DNA of 64,000 bases, from NCBI GenBank assembly GCA_021373185.1, contig JAJFTF010000051.1:1-64000 (forward strand), in the 5' to 3' direction. The stretch is from Betaproteobacteria bacterium. GTDB taxonomy: Bacteria > Pseudomonadota > Gammaproteobacteria > Burkholderiales > Sulfuricellaceae. The translations under genes and the position numbers were made by a program. Of the stretch, positions 9,412 through 17,524 are shown piece after piece (the stretch's first letter is position 1; the number at the start of each line of letters is the position of its first letter). A model generated the notes under the pieces. The model made no database searches, had not been told where the DNA came from, and saw only the letters and a program-made list of their open reading frames with translations.

Positions 9412-9691
9412 TCCGTATGCCACCGATAAAAACTGATAAAATACACGATTATCAACACCCCAGCGCCAGTATTGGCCTTCAAAGCGTTCTTTCTACAATT
9501 CTTCTGCAAAACTCTCGAATTGCCCGCCTACTCTACGACCGTTTTGCCGGCCAAGCAACCACCTCTCCCTGATTCAACACGCCTCTACACCAATATCGCC
9601 AAAGCAGAAGGCGACTCCAAGGTGATGATCGTACGCTATGCTTTATCGCCCAAAACGTGCTTACTCGTGCATTTATTGGCACACCACAACA
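9412..9691. other. Gene-free left part of the ratA-smpB island
   Basis: No convincing gene. A 99-aa frame (9472-9771) and an overlapping short frame lack family features and ribosome binding sites. The ratA promoter probably lies at the left. CTTTCTACAA occurs at 9490-9499 and recurs at the far end of the island (11836-11845), which could mark the element's ends. Confidence 0.4.
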
Positions 9692-9831
9692 AGTCTATTT
9701 TTAGTCCGCTAGCAAATATATTCACCACTAATGGTCTATTTTTAGAATCAACATCTTGCGCAATCGAGTAACAAGGCCTACCATTAGGCCGTTACTATGT
9801 AGATTCCGACATAAAGGTTTAATATTAGACC
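9692..9831. promoter_or_regulatory. Four evenly spaced palindromic operators upstream of hipB
   Basis: Four 16-bp sites of the form GGYCTA-N4-TAGRCC: AGTCTA TTTT TAGTCC (9692-9707), GGTCTA TTTT TAGAAT (9733-9748), GGCCTA CCAT TAGGCC (9775-9790, perfect) and GGTTTA ATAT TAGACC (9816-9831). Their centres are 41, 42 and 41 bp apart, about four helical turns. The last ends one base before the hipB ATG. A possible promoter, TTCACC-N16-TAGAAT, overlaps the second site. This fits autorepression by the HipB-type protein. Confidence 0.7.
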
Positions 9832-10167
9832 ATGGCAATCCAGCACCTTACCAACACGGAAATCTCGTTGCGTCTCGCGCAATCGCTTCGCGCTTGGCGA
9901 ATATCGCCCGACGGCGCAGGGCTGTCGCAGGTAGATTTGGCGCGCAAGAGCGGTATTGGACTGACACCGCTAAAACGATTCGAGAAAACCGGCGCCATTA
10001 CCTTGCGGAATCTGGTGGCCCTACTCCGTGCGCTCGATTTGCTGGACGGGCTGGACACGCTTATTCCAGAGCCGGACGCCTCCGGACCGCTTGCATTACT
10101 TGAAGCCGAGCGGTCAAAGAAACAGCGCGTGCGTGCGCCGCGCACACTAGCAGCAAAAGACGAATAA
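9832..10167 (+). CDS. hipB: HipB-type antitoxin, XRE-family DNA-binding protein
   Basis: A 111-aa helix-turn-helix protein. The HTH is LSQVDLARKSGIGLTPLKRFEKTG (about residues 31-54), followed by ITLRNLVALLRALDLLDGL, a usual XRE dimer helix, and a basic tail (KKQRVRAPRTLAAKDE) that may contact the toxin. By analogy with HipBA it would bind and neutralise the kinase encoded next and repress the operon through the four upstream palindromes. The stop codon is followed immediately by the ATG of hipA with no spacer. It belongs to the island between ratA and smpB. Confidence 0.8.
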   Translation: MAIQHLTNTEISLRLAQSLRAWRISPDGAGLSQVDLARKSGIGLTPLKRFEKTGAITLRNLVALLRALDLLDGLDTLIPEPDASGPLALLEAERSKKQRVRAPRTLAAKDE

Positions 10168-11439
10168 ATGGATGGCGTCAAAGTTGTCGAGGTTCGTATC
10201 TGGGGCCAAACCGTTGGCGCCGTCGCGCCCCTGAAAGGAAAACCCGGTTTCTACGAATTCCAATATTTGCCGGACTTCGTCAAATCCGGACTGGAATTGT
10301 CGCCACTGATGATGAAGCTGGGCAAAAAGCGATTCAACTTCCCATCGCTAAACCAGGAAACCTTTCATGGACTCCCCGGTCTTCTGGCCGACGCTCTGCC
10401 CGACAAATTCGGTAACGCGCTGATCGATGAATACATGACCCGGCACGGCACGAAAGCGGCGGATATCACAACGCTGCAGCGCCTGCTATACGTTGGCCGC
10501 CGCGCAATGGGCGCGCTGGAATTCGAGCCATCCTCCGCAAACACACGCAACCCTGCCGTGGCCATGCCGCTCAATATGGCGACTCTTGTCGAGGAAGCGC
10601 GCTGCGCGTTGCGCGGGGAATTCGGCGAGATCGCACAGGATATTATGGATGTCGGCAGTTCGGCTGGCGGCGCACGCGCCAAGGCCGTCATTGGCTGGAA
10701 TCGGAAGACCAATGAAGTGATCTCCGGACAATTTGATCTGCCGAATGATTATGAACACTGGCTGCTGAAATTTGATGTCGGGCTTGATGGCACCCTGGGC
10801 TACACAGCGGGTTTTGGCCGCATTGAATATGCGCACTATCTGATGGCCATTGAGGCTGGCGTTACGATGAATGAGAGCCGGCTTCTTGAGGAAGGCGGTC
10901 GCGCTCACTTCATGACCAAACGGTTTGACCGCGAGGGAAACAGAAAGGTGCATGCACAGACCCTTTGCGGCCTAGCGCATCTGGATTTCAATACGCCATA
11001 CGTCCACAGCTATGAGCAATATTTGCGAACCGTGCTCGATCTGAAGCTCGGCGCTCCCGATCTTGAGCAAGCGTGGATCCGCTGCGCTTTCAATGTCGCC
11101 ATTGTGAATTGCGACGATCACACCAAAAATCTCGCGTTCCTGCTGGATGAATCTGGGAAATGGCGCCTCGCACCCGCTTATGACACCTGTTTTTCCCACA
11201 ATCCATCTGCCGGCAAGTGGACGCGGCAGCATCAGATGCTGGTTGCCGGCAAGGGATGGAATATCACCGACAAAGATCTTATTGATTTAGCCATTAAATT
11301 CGATGTCCGACAACCCAAAGCACTGCTAAAGCGAGTGGCTCAGGCCGTGTCCAAATGGCCGGAATTTGCCAGCAAGGCGGCGGTTCCTACGGTTGAAACC
11401 GCACGCATCGGGTCTTATCATCCCACTTGGGGGTGCTGA
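10168..11439 (+). CDS. hipA: HipA-type serine/threonine kinase toxin
   Basis: HipA kinases phosphorylate glutamyl-tRNA synthetase or other targets, and slow growth when not held by HipB. The 423-aa protein has the N-terminal couple domain, the glycine/serine loop DVGSSAGGARAKAV (near residue 160) containing the usual autophosphorylated Ser, the catalytic loop NCDDHTKNLAF and the metal-binding LAPAYDT. All appear intact, so the kinase is probably active. The last residues (SYHPTWGC) run into the recombinase remnant, and the natural C-terminus may have been altered at that junction. The target cannot be read from the sequence. Confidence 0.85.
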   Translation: MDGVKVVEVRIWGQTVGAVAPLKGKPGFYEFQYLPDFVKSGLELSPLMMKLGKKRFNFPSLNQETFHGLPGLLADALPDKFGNALIDEYMTRHGTKAADITTLQRLLYVGRRAMGALEFEPSSANTRNPAVAMPLNMATLVEEARCALRGEFGEIAQDIMDVGSSAGGARAKAVIGWNRKTNEVISGQFDLPNDYEHWLLKFDVGLDGTLGYTAGFGRIEYAHYLMAIEAGVTMNESRLLEEGGRAHFMTKRFDREGNRKVHAQTLCGLAHLDFNTPYVHSYEQYLRTVLDLKLGAPDLEQAWIRCAFNVAIVNCDDHTKNLAFLLDESGKWRLAPAYDTCFSHNPSAGKWTRQHQMLVAGKGWNITDKDLIDLAIKFDVRQPKALLKRVAQAVSKWPEFASKAAVPTVETARIGSYHPTWGC

Positions 11440-11835
11440 AAATGACCTTGCAGGACATCAAATCAGACCGGGCGGATTGTTGGCGATCCAGAATCCAGCA
11501 GAAGACCAGAAAGAAGCCGCTATTTGAAATGGCACCAGCGGATGAAGCCGTGATCGATGCGGCGACGGCTTTGCCGCGCAAGGTCAGGGGAATAACCTGA
11601 TATACCCCCGCAGCGGCAAGCAATACACCCAACAGCCCTTCCGCGACCAGTGGAATAAGCATGTGAGGCGGCAGAGGTTAAAGATGCTCATTTTCACGAT
11701 ATACGCGAAAAATCAGCAACGGATGCAAAGAAGTTTGAAATGGATTATCAGAAGTTGCTCGGCCACTCAACCATGGCAAGCTACATCATGACACTCGAAA
11801 TTGATGTGGCCACGCCCATGAAAAGGGTAAAATAG
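11427..11835 (+). pseudogene. Frameshifted tyrosine recombinase (phage-type integrase) remnant
   Basis: Three frames together read as the C-terminal half of an integrase. Segment 1 (from 11442, 53 codons, stop at 11598-11600) includes DIKSDRADCW and ALPRKVRGIT. Segment 2 gives YPRSGKQYTQQPFRDQWNKHV (about 11602-11665). Segment 3 contains FHDIREKSATDA and YQKLLGHSTMASY and ends at the TAG at 11833-11835. HxxR, LLGH and the following Tyr correspond to catalytic positions of the family. The N-terminal part is missing; it joins hipA directly. At least two frameshifts make it non-functional. It marks the region as an old integrative element beside smpB. Confidence 0.75.
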
Positions 11836-11908
11836 CTTTCTACAAAAAATATGGCAGTCCCGGAAACATAGGGCTTGCGAGGCATCAAATAATTATTTTT
11901 GTAGAAAG
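11836..11908. repeat. Inverted repeat CTTTCTACAAAAA, terminator or att candidate
   Basis: CTTTCTACAAAAA (11836-11848) and TTTTTGTAGAAAG (11896-11908) are perfect complements 47 nt apart, immediately after the recombinase stop. CTTTCTACAA also appears at 9490-9499 on the other side of the island. It could be a recombination core or just a terminator-like structure. Confidence 0.4.
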
Positions 11909-11993
11909 AATGGCCCGTTTTAATTTAATGCAATCAGCCAGTTGCTGATTTTTGATAGTAAATACATGATTTCCAAATGAAACTCACCTGTCG

Positions 11994-12437
11994 ATGAGCA
12001 TCGCTCAAAACAAAAAAGCTTTCCACGATTACTTTGTCGAAGAAAAGTATGAAGCCGGCATCGTCCTTGATGGCTGGGAAGTCAAGGCAATCCGCGCCGG
12101 GCGCACGAATCTCAAGGAAGCCTACGTCATCATCCGCAGCGGCGAACTGTTTCTGCTCGGCTGCCACATCAGTCCGCTGCCGACCGCCTCCACCCACGTC
12201 AATCCAGACCCGGTGCGCACCCGCAAGCTGCTGCTGCACGCCGAACAAATCAGCAAATTGATCGGCAAGGTGGAACGCGCCGGCTACACGCTCGTGCCAT
12301 TGGACATGCATTTCGTCCGCGGCCGCATCAAACTGGAAATCGGCCTGGCCAAGGGAAAAAAACAGCACGACAAGCGCGAAACCGAGAAGGAACGCGACTG
12401 GCAGCGCGAGAAACAGCGCCTGATGCGGAACAAATAA
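11994..12437 (+). CDS. smpB: SsrA-binding protein
   Basis: Binds tmRNA and delivers it to stalled ribosomes (trans-translation). The 147-aa protein has the conserved [20 protein letters not shown] start, the [11 protein letters not shown] block, the [27 protein letters not shown] motif and the basic C-terminal helix that becomes ordered in the ribosome. It starts at the ATG at 11994. The last base of its stop overlaps the ATG of mobB. No ssrA (tmRNA) gene was recognised in the window. Confidence 0.95.
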   Translation: MSIAQNKKAFHDYFVEEKYEAGIVLDGWEVKAIRAGRTNLKEAYVIIRSGELFLLGCHISPLPTASTHVNPDPVRTRKLLLHAEQISKLIGKVERAGYTLVPLDMHFVRGRIKLEIGLAKGKKQHDKRETEKERDWQREKQRLMRNK

Positions 12438-12931
12438 TGAAAACATTCGGCTTCGCCGGCTATTCCGGCAGCGGCAAAACTACCCTGATAGAGCAACTGA
12501 TTCCGCTGCTGGTGGAGCAAGGGCTGAAAGTATCGCTGATCAAGCATACCCATCACGATTTCGCCATTGACCAGCCGGGCAAGGACTCCTATCGCCACCG
12601 TGCTGCGGGCTGCAGCGAGGTAATGGTTACTTCGAAATTCCGCTGGGCGCTGGTTCATGAACTGCGCGACGAGCCGGAACCAGGTCTCGATGAGCAGATT
12701 GGACGGCTGGCGCCCTGCGATCTGGTACTGGTGGAAAGCTTCAAGAACGAGGCTATCCCGAAGCTGGAGGTTCATCGATCTGCCATCGGCAAACCTTTGC
12801 TTTTTCCCGATGACCCGCACATCGTCGCCGTTGCCAGCGATATTTCGGTGGAAACGCGGCTGCCGCAGTTCAAACTGGATCAGGCAGATAAAATTGTCGA
12901 ACTAATTTTGCAACAAACAGGTCTTGGGTAA
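12437..12931 (+). CDS. mobB: Molybdopterin-guanine dinucleotide biosynthesis protein B
   Basis: A GTP-binding accessory protein that assists formation of the MGD form of the molybdenum cofactor. The 164-aa protein begins with the P-loop GYSGSGKTTL (residues 8-17); KHTHHDF, the conserved HR(A)AG segment and the VLVESFKNEAIPKLEV strand follow. It shares one base with smpB and ends just before moeA, so smpB-mobB-moeA are likely on one transcript. MobA is not in the window. Confidence 0.92.
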   Translation: MKTFGFAGYSGSGKTTLIEQLIPLLVEQGLKVSLIKHTHHDFAIDQPGKDSYRHRAAGCSEVMVTSKFRWALVHELRDEPEPGLDEQIGRLAPCDLVLVESFKNEAIPKLEVHRSAIGKPLLFPDDPHIVAVASDISVETRLPQFKLDQADKIVELILQQTGLG

Positions 12932-12932
12932 C

Positions 12933-14159
12933 ATGGATAAAAAATCGAACATGATCAGCGCCGACGAAGCGCTGTCTTTCTTGCTGGCACGAGCACGGTC
13001 GTCAATCAAAACCGAGCGGATCGCCACGGCGGATGCTCTGGGACGGGTGCTGGCCGAACCTCAGACTTCGACGATAAACGTGCCGCCATTGGATAACAGC
13101 GCCATGGACGGCTATGCCGTGCGCTTTGCCGATCTCGTGGCGAACGGCGCAACCCGACTACGGGTGACCCAGCGCATCCCGGCGGGCACCGTCGGACAGC
13201 CGCTAGGAGCGGGCTGCGCAGCCCGTATCTTTACCGGAGCGCCAGTTCCTGCCGGTTGCGATGCGGTGGTAATGCAAGAAAATTGCACTACCGAGGGCGA
13301 CATGGTGACCATCAACAAAGCCCCCAGAATGGGCGAAAACATCCGCCGTGCCGGCGAGGACATTACCGTAGCCGCAGAGGTGCTTCCTGCCGGCATCCGG
13401 CTACGCCCGCAGGAAATGGGGCTGGCCGCATCGGTCGGCATCGCCGCCCTGCCGGTTTACTGTAAATTGAAGGTCGCAACTTTCTTTACCGGCGATGAAA
13501 TTGTGATGCCCGGAGAACCGCTCAAACCCGGCCATATCTACAATTCCAACCGCTTCGTGCTGGTCGGCATGCTGCAGGCGCTGGGCTGCGACATCATTGA
13601 CCTTGGCATCGTGCCGGACAATTTTGACGCTACCGTGAAAGTACTCGAGGAAGCCGCCGCCAAGGCAGACCTGATCATCACCAGCGGTGGCGTCTCCGTT
13701 GGCGAGGAAGACCATGTCAAAGCCGCGGTGGAGTCCGTGGGAGCACTCGATCTATGGAAAATCGCGATCAAACCGGGCAAGCCGCTGGCCTTTGGCACCG
13801 TTGGCGAAACGCCGTTCATCGGCCTGCCGGGCAACCCGGTCTCAGCCTTCGTGACCTTCTGCCTGTTTGTGCGGCCATTCATTCTGCGCAGCCAAGGCAT
13901 ATCATCCACCGCGCCGCAGGTTTTCACGCTGAAAGCTGATTTCGACTGGCCAAAGCCCGACAAACGCCGCGAATTTTTGCGCGCCCGTTTGCATATGGCG
14001 GACGATGGCATAGTTAGCGCCCAGCTCTACCCTAATCAGGGCTCCGGTGTGCTGACATCCACCACTTGGGCAGACGGTCTGGTAGAAGTGGCTGAAAACG
14101 TCCCCATCCGGCGCGGCGAGACCGTAAAATTCCACCCTTTCTCCGGAATGCTCAACTAA
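12933..14159 (+). CDS. moeA: Molybdopterin molybdenumtransferase
   Basis: Inserts molybdate into adenylylated molybdopterin. The 408-aa protein has the PPLDNSAMDGYA motif near residue 50, the FTGAPVPAGCDAVVMQE block, the MoCF signature TSGGVSVGEEDHVK (near 245) and the GLPGNPVSAFVTF loop, all typical of MoeA. I chose the ATG at 12933; a TTG three codons earlier (12924) is in frame but overlaps mobB. It is followed after 16 bases by moaD. Confidence 0.95.
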   Translation: MDKKSNMISADEALSFLLARARSSIKTERIATADALGRVLAEPQTSTINVPPLDNSAMDGYAVRFADLVANGATRLRVTQRIPAGTVGQPLGAGCAARIFTGAPVPAGCDAVVMQENCTTEGDMVTINKAPRMGENIRRAGEDITVAAEVLPAGIRLRPQEMGLAASVGIAALPVYCKLKVATFFTGDEIVMPGEPLKPGHIYNSNRFVLVGMLQALGCDIIDLGIVPDNFDATVKVLEEAAAKADLIITSGGVSVGEEDHVKAAVESVGALDLWKIAIKPGKPLAFGTVGETPFIGLPGNPVSAFVTFCLFVRPFILRSQGISSTAPQVFTLKADFDWPKPDKRREFLRARLHMADDGIVSAQLYPNQGSGVLTSTTWADGLVEVAENVPIRRGETVKFHPFSGMLN

Positions 14160-14175
14160 AACAGGTAACCCCCGT

Positions 14176-14430
14176 ATGATCACCCTGCTCTATTTTGCCC
14201 GCCTGCGCGAGTCCTTCGGCTTAGCTTCGGAACAGGCAGAACTTCCCGCCCAAGTCACCGATGTCGGCTCGCTGACCGAATGGCTGCGCCAGCGCGGCGG
14301 CGTCTGGCAGGAGGAGCTTGCTCCCGGCAAACCGGTGCGCGTCGCGGTGAATCAGGACATGGCTGACCTTGCTACAATTGTGCGGGATAAGGATGAGATC
14401 GCCTTCTTCCCCCCGGTGACGGGAGGTTAG
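14176..14430 (+). CDS. moaD: Molybdopterin synthase small subunit
   Basis: A ubiquitin-like sulfur carrier: its C-terminal glycine is thiocarboxylated and donates sulfur to precursor Z (cPMP) within molybdopterin synthase. The 84-aa protein has the beta-grasp fold start ITLLYFARLRESFG and ends with FFPPVTGG, the required double glycine. It is separated from moaE by a single base, as expected for subunits made together. moaA and moaC are not in this window. Confidence 0.94.
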   Translation: MITLLYFARLRESFGLASEQAELPAQVTDVGSLTEWLRQRGGVWQEELAPGKPVRVAVNQDMADLATIVRDKDEIAFFPPVTGG

Positions 14431-14431
14431 C

Positions 14432-14896
14432 ATGACGGTGCGGGTACAAACCGAAGATTTCGACATGGGCGCGGAAATTCTGAAACTGCGCCAAGGTAAC
14501 GCCGGAATCGGCGCCATTGCCAGCTTCGTCGGCCTGGTACGCGATCTGCATGAAAATTCAGCAATCACGGAAATGGTACTGGAACATTACCCCGGCATGA
14601 CCGAAAAAGCATTAACCGAAATCGTGGAAGAGGCGAAACGACGCTGGAATCTTATCAATGCGCTGGTTATTCATCGCGTGGGTACGCTCCGCCCGACCGA
14701 CCAGATCGTATTGGTAGTGACATGCTGCGCACATCGCCATGACGCCTTCGCCTCCTGCGAATTCATCATGGACTATCTAAAAACCCGTGCGCCATTCTGG
14801 AAAAAAGAACAAACTGCAAAAGGAACCCATTGGGTGGATGCTCGCGAAAGTGACGAGACCGCCGTCCAGCGCTGGGCTGCAATATCAACGAATTAG
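14432..14896 (+). CDS. moaE: Molybdopterin synthase catalytic subunit
   Basis: Forms the MoaD-MoaE heterotetramer that converts cPMP to molybdopterin. The 154-aa protein has the N-terminal FVGLVRD strand, LEHYPGMTEKAL, the VIHRVGTLRPTD loop, and the active-site region (APFWKKEQ with the catalytic Lys, then HWVDA). Length and motif order are normal. It is the last gene of the smpB-mob-moe-moa run; the next gene is flgM with its own sigma-28 promoter. Confidence 0.95.
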   Translation: MTVRVQTEDFDMGAEILKLRQGNAGIGAIASFVGLVRDLHENSAITEMVLEHYPGMTEKALTEIVEEAKRRWNLINALVIHRVGTLRPTDQIVLVVTCCAHRHDAFASCEFIMDYLKTRAPFWKKEQTAKGTHWVDARESDETAVQRWAAISTN

Positions 14897-14920
14897 CTTG
14901 ATAAAAGTCGCATTCTCCAC

Positions 14921-14947
14921 TAAAGTTTCATCCATTCGAGCCGATAT
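14921..14947 (+). promoter_or_regulatory. FliA (sigma-28) promoter of flgMN
   Basis: TAAAGTTT (14921-14928), 11 nt, GCCGATAT (14940-14947). This matches the flagellar sigma-28 consensus at 15 of 16 positions. It lies about 95 bp upstream of flgM. Confidence 0.88.
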
Positions 14948-15039
14948 CCTTAACCATAAACGGGATAATCGCCAACGGATCATCGATACTCCAACAATAA
15001 TATCGTCGAAAAACGATCCGCAACACGAAGGGGTTTACC

Positions 15040-15354
15040 TTGAAAATTGATACCTCAGCAAAATCGCCGGCCAGTTCTGGCGTAAAAGAATCTACCGCTC
15101 GCGGCTCGAAGCAAGGGGCCAGCGCTATTGATACCGCATCGGCAGCAAAAAAACCGGCGTCGCAGGACAGCGTTCAGATCACCTCCCTTTCGACGCAACT
15201 CCAGGCCATGGAAAACGTTCCGGTTATCGACCACGCACGCGTTGAAGCGATCAAACTGGCGATCAGTGAAGGGAAATTCTCGGTTAACGCGGGAGCCATT
15301 GCGGATAGCCTGCTGGCATCGGTTAAAGATCTGGTTCAAAATCAGAAGGCCTGA
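15040..15354 (+). CDS. flgM: Anti-sigma-28 factor
   Basis: Holds FliA inactive until the hook-basal body is finished, then is exported through it. The 104-aa protein has a disordered N-terminus rich in Ser, Ala and Lys and the C-terminal FliA-binding helices VDHARVEAIKLAISEGKF-type and ADSLLASVKDL. The start is a TTG at 15040, supported by AAGGGG seven bases before it; no in-frame ATG fits. It is driven by the sigma-28 site at 14921, giving feedback on FliA, and is followed at once by flgN. Confidence 0.88.
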   Translation: MKIDTSAKSPASSGVKESTARGSKQGASAIDTASAAKKPASQDSVQITSLSTQLQAMENVPVIDHARVEAIKLAISEGKFSVNAGAIADSLLASVKDLVQNQKA

Positions 15355-15356
15355 TT

Positions 15357-15845
15357 TTGACAATCAAGCTGGCGATCACCTCTCCAGACGACTTCGCCAA
15401 GAGCCTTGATGCTGAATTACAAGCATTCCTCGATTTTATTCAGGTACTGCAGACTGAGCAGGAAGCCCTGATTCAGGGCAACGTTGACTTTCTGATCGAA
15501 CTAGCCCAGCTAAAATCCGAAAAAGTAGTCTTGTTGTCGCAATACGCCATGTCACGCAGTCGCTTCCTCGACACACAGGGCTGCGCCCCAGAACTGGGCG
15601 GAATGGGGAAATGGCTGCGCCAGCACAACAGTCCACATATTGCTGAAGTCTGGCGGCAACTGCTGGAACACGCAGAAGCGGCCCAGCAACTCAACAAGAT
15701 CAATGGCGTCATGATCGAAACCAAACTCAGAAACAACCAGCAGGCACTAAGCGTCCTGCAAGCCGCAGCTAACAAGAGCACACTATACGGCCCGGATGGG
15801 CAGACTCATGCGCCAGGCATGGGTCGACCGCTCGGCAAGGGCTAG
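15357..15845 (+). CDS. flgN: FlgN-family flagellar chaperone
   Basis: An export chaperone for the hook-filament junction proteins FlgK and FlgL. The 162-aa protein is mostly helical, with an acidic N-terminal helix (LDAELQAFLDFIQVLQTEQEAL) and a coiled region up to about residue 140, fitting the family. It starts at the TTG at 15357, two bases after the flgM stop. Its gene end faces the end of motD, with only 41 bases between them. Confidence 0.82.
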   Translation: MTIKLAITSPDDFAKSLDAELQAFLDFIQVLQTEQEALIQGNVDFLIELAQLKSEKVVLLSQYAMSRSRFLDTQGCAPELGGMGKWLRQHNSPHIAEVWRQLLEHAEAAQQLNKINGVMIETKLRNNQQALSVLQAAANKSTLYGPDGQTHAPGMGRPLGKG

Positions 15846-15886
15846 AGACAGCAGCTTTACCCGATTTCCGGCCCAAACAAAACACC

Positions 15887-16744
15887 TCAAGGCTTCTTGG
15901 CGCCCCCCACCTCTGCTGTTGTTGCCTTGGTTGTTTCCGTTGCCGCCTTGGTTGCCTGGCTGGCGGAAGCCGGAGTTTCGGCTTCCGCCTCCTGTTCCGC
16001 CAGAATCGTGACCGTGACATGGCGATTTTGCGAACGACCTTCAGGGGTGTTATTGGTATCGCTTGGGCGAAATTCACCATAACCGACAGCGATAAATCGC
16101 TCGGGTGCCGCACCACTCTCGGCAAGAAGCCGCACTACACTACTGGCGCGAGCAGTAGAAAGCTCCCAATTGGACGGGAAAATTGGGGTATTGATCGGCG
16201 TGTTATCAGTGAACCCTTCCACCTGGACCATGTTCGGGATCCGGGCCAACTCCTGTCCCACCGCTTGCAGCGTCGGAATCGCCCCTAGCTCGAGAGCCGC
16301 TTGGCCAGAAGCGAACAACGCACTGGATTTGATTTCGATCGCAACACCGCGTTCGCTCTGGGTTACGCTGACCAAACCCTGCTTTATCAAGGGCTCCATT
16401 GCAGTTAGCATTGCCTTTGCGACCATCTTCAGTTTTTCTGCCTGTTGCTGCCTGCGGCGCATTTCCATGATTTGTTTCATTTCCAAGACTTGGGCAGCAG
16501 TTGCCGGTGCGGTCCGCATTTGCCCCGTAGACTTGGTTGTATCAATCCGCGCTGACTGTGCCGATGGCGAAGTCGTGAAAGCGGTAACCAGTGAATTGCT
16601 CAGGACTTTGTATTTCCCTTCGTTCACTTGGGAAATTGAGTACATGACGACAAAGAAGGCAAAGAGCAGAGTAATGAAATCCGCATAGGAAACCATCCAG
16701 CGCTCCAGATTTTCATGTTCCTCAGGTTTGCGTTTGCGCGCCAT
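15887..16744 (-). CDS. motD: Flagellar motor protein MotD (MotB-type stator)
   Basis: Forms proton channels with MotC and anchors the stator to peptidoglycan. The 285-aa protein has a short basic N-terminus, one membrane helix with the proton-binding Asp in the segment SYADFITLLFAFFVVMYS (residues 19-36), a plug and linker rich in Ser and Gln, and an OmpA-like domain (VEGFTDNTPIN, SNWELSTARASSVVRLL; about residues 150-260). The last 30 residues are Thr/Ala/Glu-rich. It follows motC after 21 bases. Calling it MotD rather than MotB rests on the fliA-linked motCD-like context. Confidence 0.88.
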   Translation of the reverse strand: MARKRKPEEHENLERWMVSYADFITLLFAFFVVMYSISQVNEGKYKVLSNSLVTAFTTSPSAQSARIDTTKSTGQMRTAPATAAQVLEMKQIMEMRRRQQQAEKLKMVAKAMLTAMEPLIKQGLVSVTQSERGVAIEIKSSALFASGQAALELGAIPTLQAVGQELARIPNMVQVEGFTDNTPINTPIFPSNWELSTARASSVVRLLAESGAAPERFIAVGYGEFRPSDTNNTPEGRSQNRHVTVTILAEQEAEAETPASASQATKAATETTKATTAEVGGAKKP

Positions 16745-16765
16745 TCGTCATCCCGTCCAGATAAC

Positions 16766-17524
16766 TTAAATGATGTAACCCTGCAATTTCGTTTCGATAG
16801 CGCGGGGATTCTCGCCATTGGCGATAGACACCAGCCCCTCGATCAGCATTTCGCGGATAACCAGTTCCTGTTCGATAACAGCCCTGAGTTTGTTGGCTAT
16901 TGGCAGAAAAAATAGATTTGCCGATCCCACGCCATAAACAGTGGCGACAAATGCCACCGCAATACCCGCACCCAATTTGGATGGGTCGGTCAAATTCTCC
17001 ATCACGTGGATCAAGCCTAGCACCGCGCCAATAATACCGATAGTGGGCGCATAGCCACCCGCCGCCATCCAGACTTTCGATGCGTCGATATGATGTTTCT
17101 CGTAGGTTGCGATTTCGACCTCGAGGGCCTCACGAATTTTCTCCGGCTCCGCACCGTCCACCAGCAGTTGCAGCCCCTTATGGGTAAAGGGATCCTCCTG
17201 CTCATCCAGTTGCGGCTCCAGCGCCAGTAGCCCGCCCTTGCGCGCCACACCATTCCAGGCAACCACTTGTTTAATCAGGCCATGCGGATCAAGTTTGGGA
17301 GGCAGGACAATCCATTTGGCCAGCAGCAGCCCATCAAAAAATATCCGGGGAGGACATTGCAGCATGATGGCGCCGGTCGTGCCACCAAATACGATGATGA
17401 ATGCCGTGATCTGCATCAGGGAGCCGACGTGCCCGCCTTCCAGAACCTGGCCGCCGAGAATCGCAGAAAAGGCCAGCACCACGCCAATTATGCTGACAAA
17501 GTCGATGCTAGTCTGCTTGTTCAA
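16766..17524 (-). CDS. motC: Flagellar motor protein MotC (MotA-type stator)
   Basis: The ion-channel subunit of the stator that pushes on FliG. The 252-aa protein has four membrane segments (about residues 10-28, 35-55, 145-170 and 180-205) and a cytoplasmic loop with conserved charged residues between helices 2 and 3. I place the start at the TTG at 17524: it overlaps the fliA stop (TTGA) and is preceded by AAGGAG at five bases. An in-frame GTG at 17530 would leave no spacer to that box. Translation is coupled to fliA. Confidence 0.9.
   Translation of the reverse strand: MNKQTSIDFVSIIGVVLAFSAILGGQVLEGGHVGSLMQITAFIIVFGGTTGAIMLQCPPRIFFDGLLLAKWIVLPPKLDPHGLIKQVVAWNGVARKGGLLALEPQLDEQEDPFTHKGLQLLVDGAEPEKIREALEVEIATYEKHHIDASKVWMAAGGYAPTIGIIGAVLGLIHVMENLTDPSKLGAGIAVAFVATVYGVGSANLFFLPIANKLRAVIEQELVIREMLIEGLVSIANGENPRAIETKLQGYII

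Noticed and set aside
9472..9771. 99-aa plus-strand ORF left of hipB
   Set aside because: It covers the first two operator sites, lacks a ribosome binding site and has no domain.
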